From positions 62,001 to 126,000 of the forward strand of contig JAJDYN010000012.1 of assembly GCA_022825135.1 (NCBI GenBank): a stretch of 64,000 bases of DNA. Direction: 5' to 3'. This document shows positions 20,031 to 30,309 of this stretch, piece by piece. The notes beneath the pieces are model-generated. The model ran no database searches. It was not told where the DNA came from and saw only the letters and a list, made by a program, of their open reading frames with translations. Position numbers and translations under genes: made by a program. Position 1 is the first letter of the stretch, and every line of letters starts with the position of its first letter. The stretch comes from Gemmatimonadota bacterium (GTDB lineage: Bacteria; Gemmatimonadota; Gemmatimonadetes; Longimicrobiales; Gaopeijiaceae).

Positions 20031-21268
20031 TCGTACCTCAGGGCATCGACCGGATCGAGCTTGGACGCCCGCGCCGCCGGGTAGACCCCGGCGATCACGC
20101 CCACCGACACCCCCAGTACGACCCCCAGCGCGATCCAGTGGGGCGCGACCGCCGCCGGCAGGGGTGAAACCGCGCGCACGATGAAGGTGAGCCCGACCCC
20201 GATCCCGATTCCGATCACCGCTCCCACCCCCGAGAGCGTGGCGGTTTCCACCAGCACCTGGAACAGAATGTCCCTGCGGCGCGCCCCGATGGCCTTGCGC
20301 ACCCCGATCTCTCGGGTTCGCTCCATGACCGACACCAGCATGATGTTCATGATCACGATGCCGCCCACGACCAGCGAGATCGCCACGAGGCCGGGGAACG
20401 CGACGAAGAGCACGCGTGAGATGGTGTCCCAGAAGCTCAGGCTTTCCTCGGCCGTTTCCAGGTCGAAGTCGTTGGGCTCGCTCGGCCGCAGGCCGTGCCG
20501 GGCGCGCATGATCCCTTCGAGTTCGGCCTGTGCCTCCCGGAGCGATTCCGGACTCTCGGTCTGGACGACCACCTGTCCGACGAAATCCCGCCGGCGCACG
20601 ATCCGGCGCAGCGGCGAGAGGGCGGGCGCGATGATCATGTTGTCACGCGAGAAGCCGAGCATGGATCCCTGTTCCTCGATGACGCCGACGACGCGATAGG
20701 GAATGTTCCTGATGCGCACGGTCGTGCCCAGCGGGTCCTCATCCTCGAACAACAGCTCCGCCGCACCCTTTCCCAGCACCGCGACGGGCGCTCCCCGGCC
20801 TGCCTCCTCCTGGGAGAACGGACGACCCACCTCCACTCCGTAGTCGCGAATGGCGAAGATCTCCGGAGAGGCGGCAACGAGCCACGCGTTTTCCAGCTTG
20901 CGGCCGCCCGGCCCTTCGACCTCACCGCCGACATTGGTCTCCGTCGCTACCAGGGCCGGAGTCTCCAGCCGTTCACGGATGGCCTCGGCGTCACCCAGTT
21001 CGATCCAGGGCCGGCGCGCGGCGCGGCGCAGGGAGGCCGGATCGCCATCGACGACGTTCGGCCGGCTGCGCTGCACGGACACCGTGTTTACCCCGAAGAC
21101 CATGGAGGACAGATCGTCCCGGATGTAGCGGTCGATGCCCTCGATGATGCTGACCACCACGATGAGAAACATGATGCCGACGATGACGCCGAGAAGGCTG
21201 AAAAAGCTCTTCAGCTTCTCGCTGCGGATGTAGCCCAGCGCCAGCCGCACTCCTTCCCACAACTGCAT
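20027..21268 (-). CDS. ABC transporter permease (MacB_PCD/FtsX type, no ATPase domain)
   Basis: 413 aa; ERTREIGVRKAIGARRRDILFQVLVETA; ATGA overlap with downstream permease. Confidence 0.92.
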   Translation of the reverse strand: MQLWEGVRLALGYIRSEKLKSFFSLLGVIVGIMFLIVVVSIIEGIDRYIRDDLSSMVFGVNTVSVQRSRPNVVDGDPASLRRAARRPWIELGDAEAIRERLETPALVATETNVGGEVEGPGGRKLENAWLVAASPEIFAIRDYGVEVGRPFSQEEAGRGAPVAVLGKGAAELLFEDEDPLGTTVRIRNIPYRVVGVIEEQGSMLGFSRDNMIIAPALSPLRRIVRRRDFVGQVVVQTESPESLREAQAELEGIMRARHGLRPSEPNDFDLETAEESLSFWDTISRVLFVAFPGLVAISLVVGGIVIMNIMLVSVMERTREIGVRKAIGARRRDILFQVLVETATLSGVGAVIGIGIGVGLTFIVRAVSPLPAAVAPHWIALGVVLGVSVGVIAGVYPAARASKLDPVDALRYE

Positions 21269-21297
21269 CGGTTAGCGCCCTCCAGGCCCGGTCCGGT

Positions 21298-22641
21298 TCA
21301 CTCGGCCGGCTCGTCCGGCTCCACGTCGGTGCTGTCCGTACGCACCTCCTCACCATCCGTGAGTTCGCGGATGCGCTGGTACGGGCCGCTCACCACCGTG
21401 TCGCCCTCCGACAGCCCGGAGAGCACCTCGAAATACTCCTGCCCCGCGATCCCGACGGCGACCGGAACGAAATGCGCCTCGCCGTCGCGTACGACGAAGA
21501 CACCTTCCTCTTCCTCCTCCTCGTCCTCCCCGTTCTCGTCCGCCGCGCGCGTGTTGTCCGATTCCGTCGCACCGTCGCCGGCCTCGCCGTTCCCGAATTC
21601 CCCGCCGCCATCCGAGCCGCTTCCGTCCGCCTCCTCCTCTCCCGAGCGGTCCCGAATCGTGAGGGCGATGATCGGAATCGCGAGCGCCTGGTCGCGGGTT
21701 TCGGTGACGATGTCGGCCGTGGTCGAAAGGTCCGGCCGCAACTCGACCGGCGGGGCGTCCAGCGTAATCACCACCTCGAAGTCGATGGTGGGGGTCTGGC
21801 CCGTGCCCGCCGCACTCGACGGAGGCCGGATGGCGGAGTTCCCGATCTCGGTCACCGTCCCGGCGAACTCCGTGTCCGGAAACGCGTCCAGTTCCAGGGC
21901 GGCGCTGTCGCCGATGCTGATCTCCGGCACGTCGGTTTCGTCGACCTGCATCACCGCCTCGATCACCGACAGGTCGCTGACAGTGAGCAGGAGGCTCCCC
22001 GGGTTGTTCATCGTGCCTACGATGGCGGTCTCGCCAAGCTCGATGTTCAGCCGGGTGACCTTTCCCGAGATGGGAGCCCGGATGGTGGTCTTGGACAGGC
22101 GATCCTCGGCCTCGGCCAGCGTCGCGCGGGCCTGGTCCACGCCGTGCTGCGCGGCGGTGTAGAGAGCCTGCGCGACCTCCGCCTGCGTCCCGGCGTCGTC
22201 GACCTGCTGCCGGCTGACGAGCGTGGAGTCCCTTGTCCAAAGGCCCTGCATGCGGTCGTACTCGCGCGTCGCCTGGATCAGGCTGGCGTTCTGCTGGGCC
22301 GCCTGCGCCTCCCGCTGGGACAGCCCGGCTCGCCACTGGGCCACGGCGGCCTGGAACTGCGTCTGGTCGATGCGCAGAAGCACTTGTCCTTCTTGTACAT
22401 CGTCGCCTTCGTCGACGTTGAGTTCAACGATGCGGCCCGAGACATCGGAGCTGATGTCCACGGTTCGCCGCGCCCGGATGTTGCCACTCGCGGTGACGAT
22501 CGCTTCCAGGTCGCGCCGGCCTACTTCCTCCGTGCGCACCTGCGTGCCGGTGTTGCGCGACTGCAGCGTGGTCAGCACTCCGGCGACCACGAGGACGGTT
22601 ACCACGAGCACGCCGATGGCGATCTTTGCTCTAAGCGTCAT
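21298..22641 (-). CDS. Periplasmic adaptor subunit (HlyD/MacA-type membrane fusion protein)
   Basis: 447 aa; N-terminal TM, VTASGNIRARRTVDISSDVSGRIVELNVDEGDDVQEGQVLLRID lipoyl-like hairpin. Confidence 0.92.
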   Translation of the reverse strand: MTLRAKIAIGVLVVTVLVVAGVLTTLQSRNTGTQVRTEEVGRRDLEAIVTASGNIRARRTVDISSDVSGRIVELNVDEGDDVQEGQVLLRIDQTQFQAAVAQWRAGLSQREAQAAQQNASLIQATREYDRMQGLWTRDSTLVSRQQVDDAGTQAEVAQALYTAAQHGVDQARATLAEAEDRLSKTTIRAPISGKVTRLNIELGETAIVGTMNNPGSLLLTVSDLSVIEAVMQVDETDVPEISIGDSAALELDAFPDTEFAGTVTEIGNSAIRPPSSAAGTGQTPTIDFEVVITLDAPPVELRPDLSTTADIVTETRDQALAIPIIALTIRDRSGEEEADGSGSDGGGEFGNGEAGDGATESDNTRAADENGEDEEEEEEGVFVVRDGEAHFVPVAVGIAGQEYFEVLSGLSEGDTVVSGPYQRIRELTDGEEVRTDSTDVEPDEPAE

Positions 22642-22719
22642 TTGGATGTTGTTCCCGAATTCCGGTCCAGGACCCTGGGCACATGCGCCCCGTCGCCTTC
22701 CCGCACGTTGCCGGGGGCG

Positions 22720-24216
22720 TCAGGGCCGCAGCCTTGCACCCACCAGTGCTTCCAGATTGGCGAGCAGGTCATGATATGAATATATGGAGGCGACGCGTTC
22801 GCGGTCGGCCTGCGCCATGACGGTCTCCGCCTCGACAAGGTCCAGAAAGCTCGCGGAACCGACGCGGTACTGTTCGGTGGCCAGGCGCAGCTGTTCTGCC
22901 GCCACCGCCTGGTTGCGCTGCTCGATGAGTTCCGTCTCGTACGCGGTGCGGACGGCCGCCAGGCTCGAGGCGATCTGCGCCCGCAGATCCAGTTCCGCGC
23001 CCCGCAGCCGATGCCGCGCGTCTTCGCGGGCGGCGCGCGCGTTCTCGACCTGCAACTGCCGGCTGAAGCCCTGGAACACGGGCACGCTCACCGTGAGGGA
23101 GGCCCGGGCCGGCTGGCGCGTAAAGTCGAACGGGAACGCGTTGTTCTGCGCGGCGATGGCCTCTGCCTGATCGGGCGTAAAGACGAACCCGCTGCAATCC
23201 TGTGTGGGCAGAGGATCGACCAGCCGCCCGTACACCTCGTTCAGCAGGTGACATTGCTGCTGTTGACCGATGACCCGGGCCCTGGACTGGCTGATCAGCG
23301 ATTCCACGCTGGACGCCTCGCGCGTAAACCCGCTAAGCCCCGCGCTCAGGGACAGGGAAGGGTAGTAGGAGGACCGCGCCATCTTCACGTCGCTGGCGGC
23401 AACGGCCTCGTTGGCCCGCTCGGCAACGAGCCCGGGATTGCCCTCGAGCGCCATTGCCACCAGTTCCGCTTCGGACCAGACCGGCTCTCGGACGTCGAAC
23501 GCGCTCACGACCGTGAATTCCTGCGGCACCTCCGCTCCGAGTATGACCAGCAGTGCGATGCGCGCGTTGCTCACGGCGAATTCGGCCTGCAGAAGCGTGA
23601 CCTCGGCACGGCCGACCGACACTTCGGCCTGGCGCACGTCGCGCGGGGTCGCCGTCCCCACCTCCAACTGTCCTTCCGCCAGGCGCAGGTTGAAACGGGC
23701 GCGTTCCAGCTCCTGCTCGGCGAGCAGGTATCCCTCCTGCTGGCGCAGCACGTCCAGGTAGAGAATGGTGACGTCGCGAACGAGGTTGGCCTCGGCCTGG
23801 TCGATCAACGCGAACGTGGCGTTGCGGGCGGCCTTCTCCCGCCCCGGGCGAAACAGCGATTCCGCGCCGATGGAGTAGCTGAGGCCCGCGTTGTAGCTGG
23901 AGAAGTAATAGGAGGGCTCGTCGCCGAACCCCAGCTGACTGGTCGTCAGGCTGCCGAACTGCTGTTCACCCTTCCCCTGCCAGGAGACGCTCGAACTCAG
24001 ATTGGCGAACGGCAGCAGATCGCCGTACGCGGAACGAACCGCCCAGTCGGCGACGCGGGAGTCGTTGCGGACCGCCTGAAAGCTCGGGTTCTCGAGCCGG
24101 GCGATGCGGATCGCTTCGTCGAGCGTCAGGCTGGAAGGCACTTCCTGCGCCTGCAGCACGGACGGCGTCCCGCAACACAGCAGAAGGGTGAGCGCGCACC
24201 TGGCAACCGGGGTCAT
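22720..24216 (-). CDS. TolC family outer membrane efflux protein
   Basis: Signal peptide then LTLDEAIRIARLENPSFQAVRND; TolC coiled-coil repeats; start set at MTPVARCALTLLL. Confidence 0.9.
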   Translation of the reverse strand: MTPVARCALTLLLCCGTPSVLQAQEVPSSLTLDEAIRIARLENPSFQAVRNDSRVADWAVRSAYGDLLPFANLSSSVSWQGKGEQQFGSLTTSQLGFGDEPSYYFSSYNAGLSYSIGAESLFRPGREKAARNATFALIDQAEANLVRDVTILYLDVLRQQEGYLLAEQELERARFNLRLAEGQLEVGTATPRDVRQAEVSVGRAEVTLLQAEFAVSNARIALLVILGAEVPQEFTVVSAFDVREPVWSEAELVAMALEGNPGLVAERANEAVAASDVKMARSSYYPSLSLSAGLSGFTREASSVESLISQSRARVIGQQQQCHLLNEVYGRLVDPLPTQDCSGFVFTPDQAEAIAAQNNAFPFDFTRQPARASLTVSVPVFQGFSRQLQVENARAAREDARHRLRGAELDLRAQIASSLAAVRTAYETELIEQRNQAVAAEQLRLATEQYRVGSASFLDLVEAETVMAQADRERVASIYSYHDLLANLEALVGARLRP

Positions 24217-24376
24217 CCTGAACACCGTATCGTTCTCCCTTGCTTGGATGGAGGTTTCCCGCCTGTTGCGGCCGCGAAACGTACGAGCCCGTGCCCGAAG
24301 GGGTTTCACCGCTGAGCCGGATGCCGCGGAATCGCAACACCCTTGGGCGCTGCCGGGCGCAGCGGACACGGACGCC

Positions 24377-25120
24377 TCAGGATCCGGGGCGAGTCAGGCG
24401 GACAGCGGAGTATCCCGTGGAACTCTCGGCGACCCTCAACACCCTGCCTTCCGCGTCATGCCATGCTTCCCAGCGCAGCTCTCCGGCGCGCATCCGGTAA
24501 TGCCGCGCCGGCATCACCTCGCCGCCGATGCTCAGCTCTGCGGTTCCGGCGGGGACCACCTCGGCCGCGGTCTGAAACCCGTCCCGGGGCACGATGACGG
24601 GGACGGACGTGGGACCCGGATCCGCGGGAGGCCCAAGAAAGTGAAAATGATGCGCGACGCCCCGCTCGAGGATCCTGGTGCCCGGGGCGGCCCGGTACTC
24701 CTTCACCTGTTCCCCGATTTCGGATGTGACCCGCGACTCGAAACGGGCGCCGCGGAGTTCGAAGCCGATCTGGCGTGCTCCATCGCCTCCCACCTTGTTC
24801 TGATAGGCGGAGGGCATCCACCCGGGCCCGGCAAGCTCCATGAGGATGTCCATCGTGTTCGCGCCGTCGGGCAGAGTGGCGCGAATCTGTCCCGCTGCGA
24901 TGACCCGGGTCTCGTCTCCCGTGCCCACCTGGCGGATCGAGAAGGTTTCGGTCCCGACCGCCCTGCCGTTGACGGCCACCTCGAATTCGCCCCGGTCCAG
25001 GATGGTGATCTGGGCGGAAGCGCTGCTGGATGGAGGGGATCCGGCGAGGGTGAACAGAAGTACAGAGAGAAGAATGCGTCGCACGGACGGAGCCTCGGTC
25101 GCAAGTGATCGAAACGACAT
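24377..25120 (-). CDS. Hypothetical secreted protein
   Basis: Signal peptide (ILLSVLLFTLAGSPPSSSASAQ), predicted beta-rich body; start set at MSFRSLATEAP. Confidence 0.65.
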   Translation of the reverse strand: MSFRSLATEAPSVRRILLSVLLFTLAGSPPSSSASAQITILDRGEFEVAVNGRAVGTETFSIRQVGTGDETRVIAAGQIRATLPDGANTMDILMELAGPGWMPSAYQNKVGGDGARQIGFELRGARFESRVTSEIGEQVKEYRAAPGTRILERGVAHHFHFLGPPADPGPTSVPVIVPRDGFQTAAEVVPAGTAELSIGGEVMPARHYRMRAGELRWEAWHDAEGRVLRVAESSTGYSAVRLTRPGS

Positions 25121-25442
25121 CCGACTACACCCCAGCCAGGGGACGGATCCTGCAAGCCGATTCCCGCATGTCACCGATGGCAGCGATAGCGGAGCAGCCG
25201 CAGACCTCCCGGCCCGGGCGTTCAGGGGCGCGGGAGCGGATGCGGTACGCGCGCTGACGCAAGCAGCCCGTGGACGGAATCCCCCCGGCATTCGAGCGGC
25301 GATCCAGCCGCGCTGGACCGCCTTTGCTCCGGGTTGCGTTTCGGCTCGGCAGCGCTGCCGTCAGGCCTTCATGGCGCCTTGCCGGCCCGACGCTTCGCCG
25401 CTCTCGGTGCACGGGCGGCCTCATCCTCGGACCGTCCGGGTC

Positions 25443-28400
25443 ATGAAGGGCATTACGTCCTTGCCTAGGGACCTTCTGCGGGCCGATGGCCGGCCGCGAC
25501 AGTCCGCCGTGTGCGCCGTGTTCTGGCTTAGCGTGGGGGCGCTGGCGGTATGGACGCGCTGGTCCGCGCCCGGATGGCTGCTGGTGAGTGCGCTGGCGGC
25601 TGTTCCGGGCGTGCTCCGGATGCTGTCGCGCCGGTCCGGTCGCAATCCCTGGACGCTCGCCGCCGCCTTCGTCCTTCTGGCCGGGATCGCGAGCGGGATT
25701 CTGGGTTCCGCGCGCTTCGCGCTGGTGACCGGCGACTGGGACCGTTTCCGGAGCGGACGCGAAGCCCGCCTGGAAGCGGCCCTCGACGGGCGGCTCGAGA
25801 CGTTGATCGACCGCGGAACGGCAGCGGTCTCCCGGGTCGCCGGCCGGGAGTTCGACGGGGGCTCGCCCGGCTACTGGGCGTTCCTGGAAGATGTCCGGCG
25901 CGAAGCCGACCTGCATGCAATCGCGGTATTCGACGCGCGCACGGACCTGGTCGCCTGGGCGGGCAATCACCAGGGGGTCGTGCCCCTCGATGCCCGCTCG
26001 GGCTGGGATCGGTACGTATTCGGGCAGGGCCCGGTCTACAGCTATCTGTACTTCACCGAACGCGTCGGCGCGAGCGGCGCGACCGCGGTGGCCGCCGCGC
26101 TGCTCCAGAGCGACATGCCCCCCGACGTACCCGATGAGGAGGCCGCCTTTGCCACGCGATTCCAGGCCGACGTCGGCAGGGCGATCCGGATCACGCACTC
26201 CGAACAGGCGACGGGTCCCGCAATACGCGACTTCAACTGGCAGGGGCGGACACTCTTTTCCATCTCCTCCGGGGAGGTGACGCAGGGGGAGGCGTTCGAG
26301 TCGGTTCGGAGGGCATGGAGCCGCGTGGTCGCCGGCCTCGCGGTGACGGCCTGGATGCTGCTGCTCATCGGCCTCGCGGCCACGCCATATCACGCCGTTC
26401 TGGCCGCGGGGACCCTGGCCCTGCTGGCGGTCGTCCTTCCGTTCGGCGATCTGCTGGGCGTCTCCGGACTGTTCTCGCCGGCCCGCTTCCTTCTCCCCGG
26501 GACCACCGAGGGCACGCTCGGCCGCGTGCTGGCGCTCGGGCTGGCCGGGGCGTTCATCGCGGGTCTTCTGCCCGGAGGCGTCCGCGGACGCGGCGCTCCG
26601 CTGGTCGGCGCAGCTCTCGCCGGCATCGGGTTCGCCGCGGTCATTCACTGGTTCTCGCTCGCGCCGACGACCTCTCAACTGGGGGGAGGGACCGACTACT
26701 GGCTGGTCTATCAGTGTGCGCTGACGTCCGTGCTGGTCGTCGTGGCCGCCCTGGCGCTTCGGCTCGCCACCCGACCCGCGCCGGCGTCGGCGCGACCGTC
26801 CCTGGTCGCGGCCGGCCTGCTTCTGGCGCTGGTGCTCGGCCTGCTGGTGAACGGCGTGTTCCCCGGTTCGCTCCCCACCCCCGCATGGGCGGGTGCGCTG
26901 TGGGCGCTCCCGGTGGCTCTGGTCGGCATGGGCCGACAATCCGCCACGACCTGGCGCGGCTCGATAGCGACAGGAGCGGCCGCGGTGCTGCTCGCCGCGA
27001 GCGCAGCCCTGCCGTTCACCTGGGGAGGGCGTGTGGCGGCGCAGCGGCAGGTGGCCGAGGAGCGCCTTTCCACCCTCGGGAATCAGGTGAATCCCTATCT
27101 GCAGTTTCTCCTTGAGGGTTTGTCCGAGAGAACGGATTCCCTGTTTGAGAGCGGAGCCCGCGGCAGCGGGCTTCTGTACGGCACCTGGCGCGCGAGCGGT
27201 CTCGCCCAGGAGGGAGTCGCCGCCTGGATCGACCGCTGGACCCCCGGCGGGCTGCCCAGCGACGCCTTGCGTATCGGCGTCTCCGATCCCCGTCCCTCGA
27301 TCGTGGACGACTATCTGGACGAAGCCGCTCTCGGAACCACGGTGCTGCGACTTCAGTCGGAAGATGTACACTACCTCGGTCTGGCGGTGCTGCCGGACCG
27401 ATCGGTGATCACCGTCGCGGTTCCCCCGCGGCGAGGCTTCGGCACGGCCCTGTTCCCGGATGTGCCCTTCGGGCAGGACCGGGGAGACGAGGGTACCGTC
27501 ACCCTCCTGCCGCTCAACGCAGACGACCCGTCGCCGGCGGAGGAGGCTCCGCGGTGGGAGCGAACCTCGCAGGGATGGCATGGCGAACAGACCATCCTCT
27601 TCCCCGAGGGATGGTACAGCGCACACTACGAGGTGGAACTCCCCGGGACCGCCGTGCTCGTGGCGGGAACGGTGCTCGTCCTGCTGCTCGATCTGCTGAT
27701 GGTAGCCGGTCTGTGGGGCATTGGCTGGTGGAGCAGCCGAGGCCGCCCGCGCGCGCCGATCCGGCTGGGTCCCGGGGCGGGCCGCAGCTTTCGGGTGCAG
27801 GTCACGTTCGCCCTTTTCCTGTTCTTCCTCATCCCCGCCTTCGCGTTTGCGGCCATCGCCTCCCGGACTCTGGACGGCGCCGTGGTTCGAACGGCTGAAG
27901 CGCTGGCTGACCGTGCGGTGGCGGACGCCGCCGAAGACTTTCTCGCCGTACAGGGGCAGGTCGGACTGCTGCCCACCAGTACGGGCACGGTCCTTCTTCT
28001 CTATCAGGACGGAGAACTCATCCGGAGCTCCCGGCCGGCCTTCCTCGAGCTGGGCGTCCAGTATGCCTGGCTGCCCGCGCAGGTCCATCGATCGCTCGCG
28101 GACGGCGATGCAGTGCTCGTGCACGCGACCGCGCGTCGCTGGGGTGGCGAATACGCGCTCGCATATCGACAACTGCAGACCGGGCAAGTGCTGGCCTCGG
28201 CGGCCCCGCTGGATGCCGGCGCCACGGCGTTCGAACAGAACGATCTGATCCTGCTGCTGGCCTTCGCCGTCGTCACGGGGATCGCGCTCTCGCTTGGGTT
28301 GGCGCTGCTGGTGGGCCGTCGGCTGGCGAATCCGATCCGCACCCTCCGCCTGGCGTCGGAGCGAGTGGGGGAGGGCAACCTGGAGGTGCGGTTGCCGGAG

Positions 28401-29603
28401 ACGCGCACCGATGAATTCGGCACCGTGTTCCTGGCGTTCAATCGAATGGTGCAGAGGCTTCATCGGGCGCGCGGCGCCCTGGTGCGCACCACGCAGCGCA
28501 CGCAGGCCATCGTCGACGAGGCGGCGACCGGCGTGATCGCGCTGGATCAGGCGGGGGCGGTAACCCTGGTGAATCCGCAGGCCCAGGCGCTGCTGGGAGC
28601 TTCGGTAGGGCCGGGCGAACCGCTGCCGGCCACCCCGGGACTTGCGCGCGACCTGTCGCGCTGGGTGGAGCGCTTCTATCGCGACGGAGGCGAAGGAGCC
28701 GATCACGAATTCGAGTTGTCCGGAACCGAACTCGCGTCCGCCGCCCCCGGTTCCCGGGACTCCTCACGCAGGGTGCGCGTGCGGGCACGCCGCATCACGC
28801 GCGACGGACCCTCGCGGGGGGTCGTGCTCAGCCTGGAGGACGTGACCGACGAACTGCGCAGCGAGCGTATCGTGGCCTGGGGGCAGATGGCTCGTCAGGT
28901 GGCCCACGAAGTCAAGAACCCGCTTACGCCGATCAAGCTCAGCATCGAGCACGTCCGTCGAGCCTGGCAGGACCGGCGGCGCGATTTCTCGGAGATTCTC
29001 GAGCGCAACGTGGACTCGATCCTTCGCGAAATCGATCGTCTCGCCGAGATCGCCCGCAGCTTCTCACGCTACGGCTCCCCCAGGAAGGCCAGCGAACTCC
29101 CCCTGGAAGGCGTGCACCTGGAAACGGCGGTGGGGGAGATTCTCGCGCTCTACCGGAGCAACGAGCAGGGGATCGTCATCGAGACCGCCTTCCCGGCCGA
29201 CCTTCCCCCGGTCCGTGCCCGGGAGTCGGAGTTCAAGGAAGTCCTGATCAACCTGCTCGAAAACGCGAGGGAAGCCGTAAAGCCCAGCGGCCACGTCCAA
29301 ATCGGCGCCTCTGCCGAGGAGGGCGACGTGTGCCTTCAGGTCAGTGACGACGGCCGCGGCATGGAACCGGAGCTCCTCGGTCGCATCTTCGAACCGAGAT
29401 TCTCCACCAGCTCCACGGGCACGGGTCTGGGCCTCGCAATCGTGCAGCGGCTGGTGCGTTCCTGGGGCGGCCGGGTGTGGGCCGAAAGCACGCCGCGCGT
29501 CGGCACGACGATGTCCATTCGCTTCGTGGCGTGGGAGCCGGCGCAGCGCACGCTGGTCCCGGCTGGAGGCACTGGACGGGCGGTGCCCAACCCGCAAGAT
29601 TGA
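25443..29603 (+). CDS. Very large multi-pass sensor histidine kinase, NtrY-like (HAMP-PAS-HisKA-HATPase)
   Basis: 1386 aa; many TM helices, HAMP (RRLANPIRTLRLASERVGEGNLEVRLP), GQMARQVAHEVKNPLTPIKLSIEHVRRAW, N/G boxes (ENAREAV, DDGRGM, STGTGLGLAIVQRLV). Confidence 0.92.
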   Translation: MKGITSLPRDLLRADGRPRQSAVCAVFWLSVGALAVWTRWSAPGWLLVSALAAVPGVLRMLSRRSGRNPWTLAAAFVLLAGIASGILGSARFALVTGDWDRFRSGREARLEAALDGRLETLIDRGTAAVSRVAGREFDGGSPGYWAFLEDVRREADLHAIAVFDARTDLVAWAGNHQGVVPLDARSGWDRYVFGQGPVYSYLYFTERVGASGATAVAAALLQSDMPPDVPDEEAAFATRFQADVGRAIRITHSEQATGPAIRDFNWQGRTLFSISSGEVTQGEAFESVRRAWSRVVAGLAVTAWMLLLIGLAATPYHAVLAAGTLALLAVVLPFGDLLGVSGLFSPARFLLPGTTEGTLGRVLALGLAGAFIAGLLPGGVRGRGAPLVGAALAGIGFAAVIHWFSLAPTTSQLGGGTDYWLVYQCALTSVLVVVAALALRLATRPAPASARPSLVAAGLLLALVLGLLVNGVFPGSLPTPAWAGALWALPVALVGMGRQSATTWRGSIATGAAAVLLAASAALPFTWGGRVAAQRQVAEERLSTLGNQVNPYLQFLLEGLSERTDSLFESGARGSGLLYGTWRASGLAQEGVAAWIDRWTPGGLPSDALRIGVSDPRPSIVDDYLDEAALGTTVLRLQSEDVHYLGLAVLPDRSVITVAVPPRRGFGTALFPDVPFGQDRGDEGTVTLLPLNADDPSPAEEAPRWERTSQGWHGEQTILFPEGWYSAHYEVELPGTAVLVAGTVLVLLLDLLMVAGLWGIGWWSSRGRPRAPIRLGPGAGRSFRVQVTFALFLFFLIPAFAFAAIASRTLDGAVVRTAEALADRAVADAAEDFLAVQGQVGLLPTSTGTVLLLYQDGELIRSSRPAFLELGVQYAWLPAQVHRSLADGDAVLVHATARRWGGEYALAYRQLQTGQVLASAAPLDAGATAFEQNDLILLLAFAVVTGIALSLGLALLVGRRLANPIRTLRLASERVGEGNLEVRLPETRTDEFGTVFLAFNRMVQRLHRARGALVRTTQRTQAIVDEAATGVIALDQAGAVTLVNPQAQALLGASVGPGEPLPATPGLARDLSRWVERFYRDGGEGADHEFELSGTELASAAPGSRDSSRRVRVRARRITRDGPSRGVVLSLEDVTDELRSERIVAWGQMARQVAHEVKNPLTPIKLSIEHVRRAWQDRRRDFSEILERNVDSILREIDRLAEIARSFSRYGSPRKASELPLEGVHLETAVGEILALYRSNEQGIVIETAFPADLPPVRARESEFKEVLINLLENAREAVKPSGHVQIGASAEEGDVCLQVSDDGRGMEPELLGRIFEPRFSTSSTGTGLGLAIVQRLVRSWGGRVWAESTPRVGTTMSIRFVAWEPAQRTLVPAGGTGRAVPNPQD

Positions 29604-29716
29604 GTGCGGACCGGCCCGGAGTCGGCAAGGGTTCGCGACAACGGCCTGCACATCACCCCGATCCCCGGCACATCATCCCCATCCGCGATTCCGCCACGGA
29701 GACACTCCAATCCCCC

Positions 29717-30304
29717 ATGCATCGTCCGGGGACGGGACCCTCGCTCGCGCAGCTCGACGCCGGTGAAATGCAGGCCTGGGTGGTCGCCAGGAGCGAGAAG
29801 ATCGTCGCCCGCTGGCTCTCCGAGGTCACCAAGCGGTTGGAACGGCGACCGCAACAGCTGGTCGACCTGCTCCGGGATTTCTACGAGACCTTCGTCAGCA
29901 TCCTTCCCGCCATTCTGGGCCCCTACCGGCGCAGGGTGCGGCCGGTCTGGCAGGAAGCCGCGAATCTCTACGGCGAACTCGCGGCGGAGCGGGGATTGGT
30001 GGCGGGTGAGGTCATCGAGGAGTTTCAGGTTCTTCGCGTGTCCCTCATCCGGGTCCTCTACGCGGAGCCGCGCATGCCCCCGGACGTGGTGCCGGGGATG
30101 CGTGAGGTGCTGCGCCTGAACCGGCTCGTGGACCAGGGCGTCACGCATGCGTCCATCGGCTACACCGACAGTCTGGTCTCCGCGCTGGTAGCCGGTCCGG
30201 GCGTTCCGGAATCGGTGACGGAGGAACTGCTCACCCGGGTCGCGGAGCAGCTTCAAGCGATCCGAAGCGAATTCCGCGACATCGTGGGAAGCGACCGCGG
30301 CTGA
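29717..30304 (+). CDS. Helical sensor-like protein, possibly RsbRD_N-type
   Basis: 195 aa all-helical; VARWLSEVTKRLERRPQQLVDLLRDFYETFVSIL...; domain call is by resemblance only. Confidence 0.6.
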   Translation: MHRPGTGPSLAQLDAGEMQAWVVARSEKIVARWLSEVTKRLERRPQQLVDLLRDFYETFVSILPAILGPYRRRVRPVWQEAANLYGELAAERGLVAGEVIEEFQVLRVSLIRVLYAEPRMPPDVVPGMREVLRLNRLVDQGVTHASIGYTDSLVSALVAGPGVPESVTEELLTRVAEQLQAIRSEFRDIVGSDRG

Positions 30305-30309
30305 GGTCC

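Noticed and set aside
25125-28706. 1193-aa minus-strand ORF
   Set aside because: Antisense to the clearly coding histidine kinase; low-complexity His/Arg/Gln/Gly composition typical of high-GC shadow ORFs.
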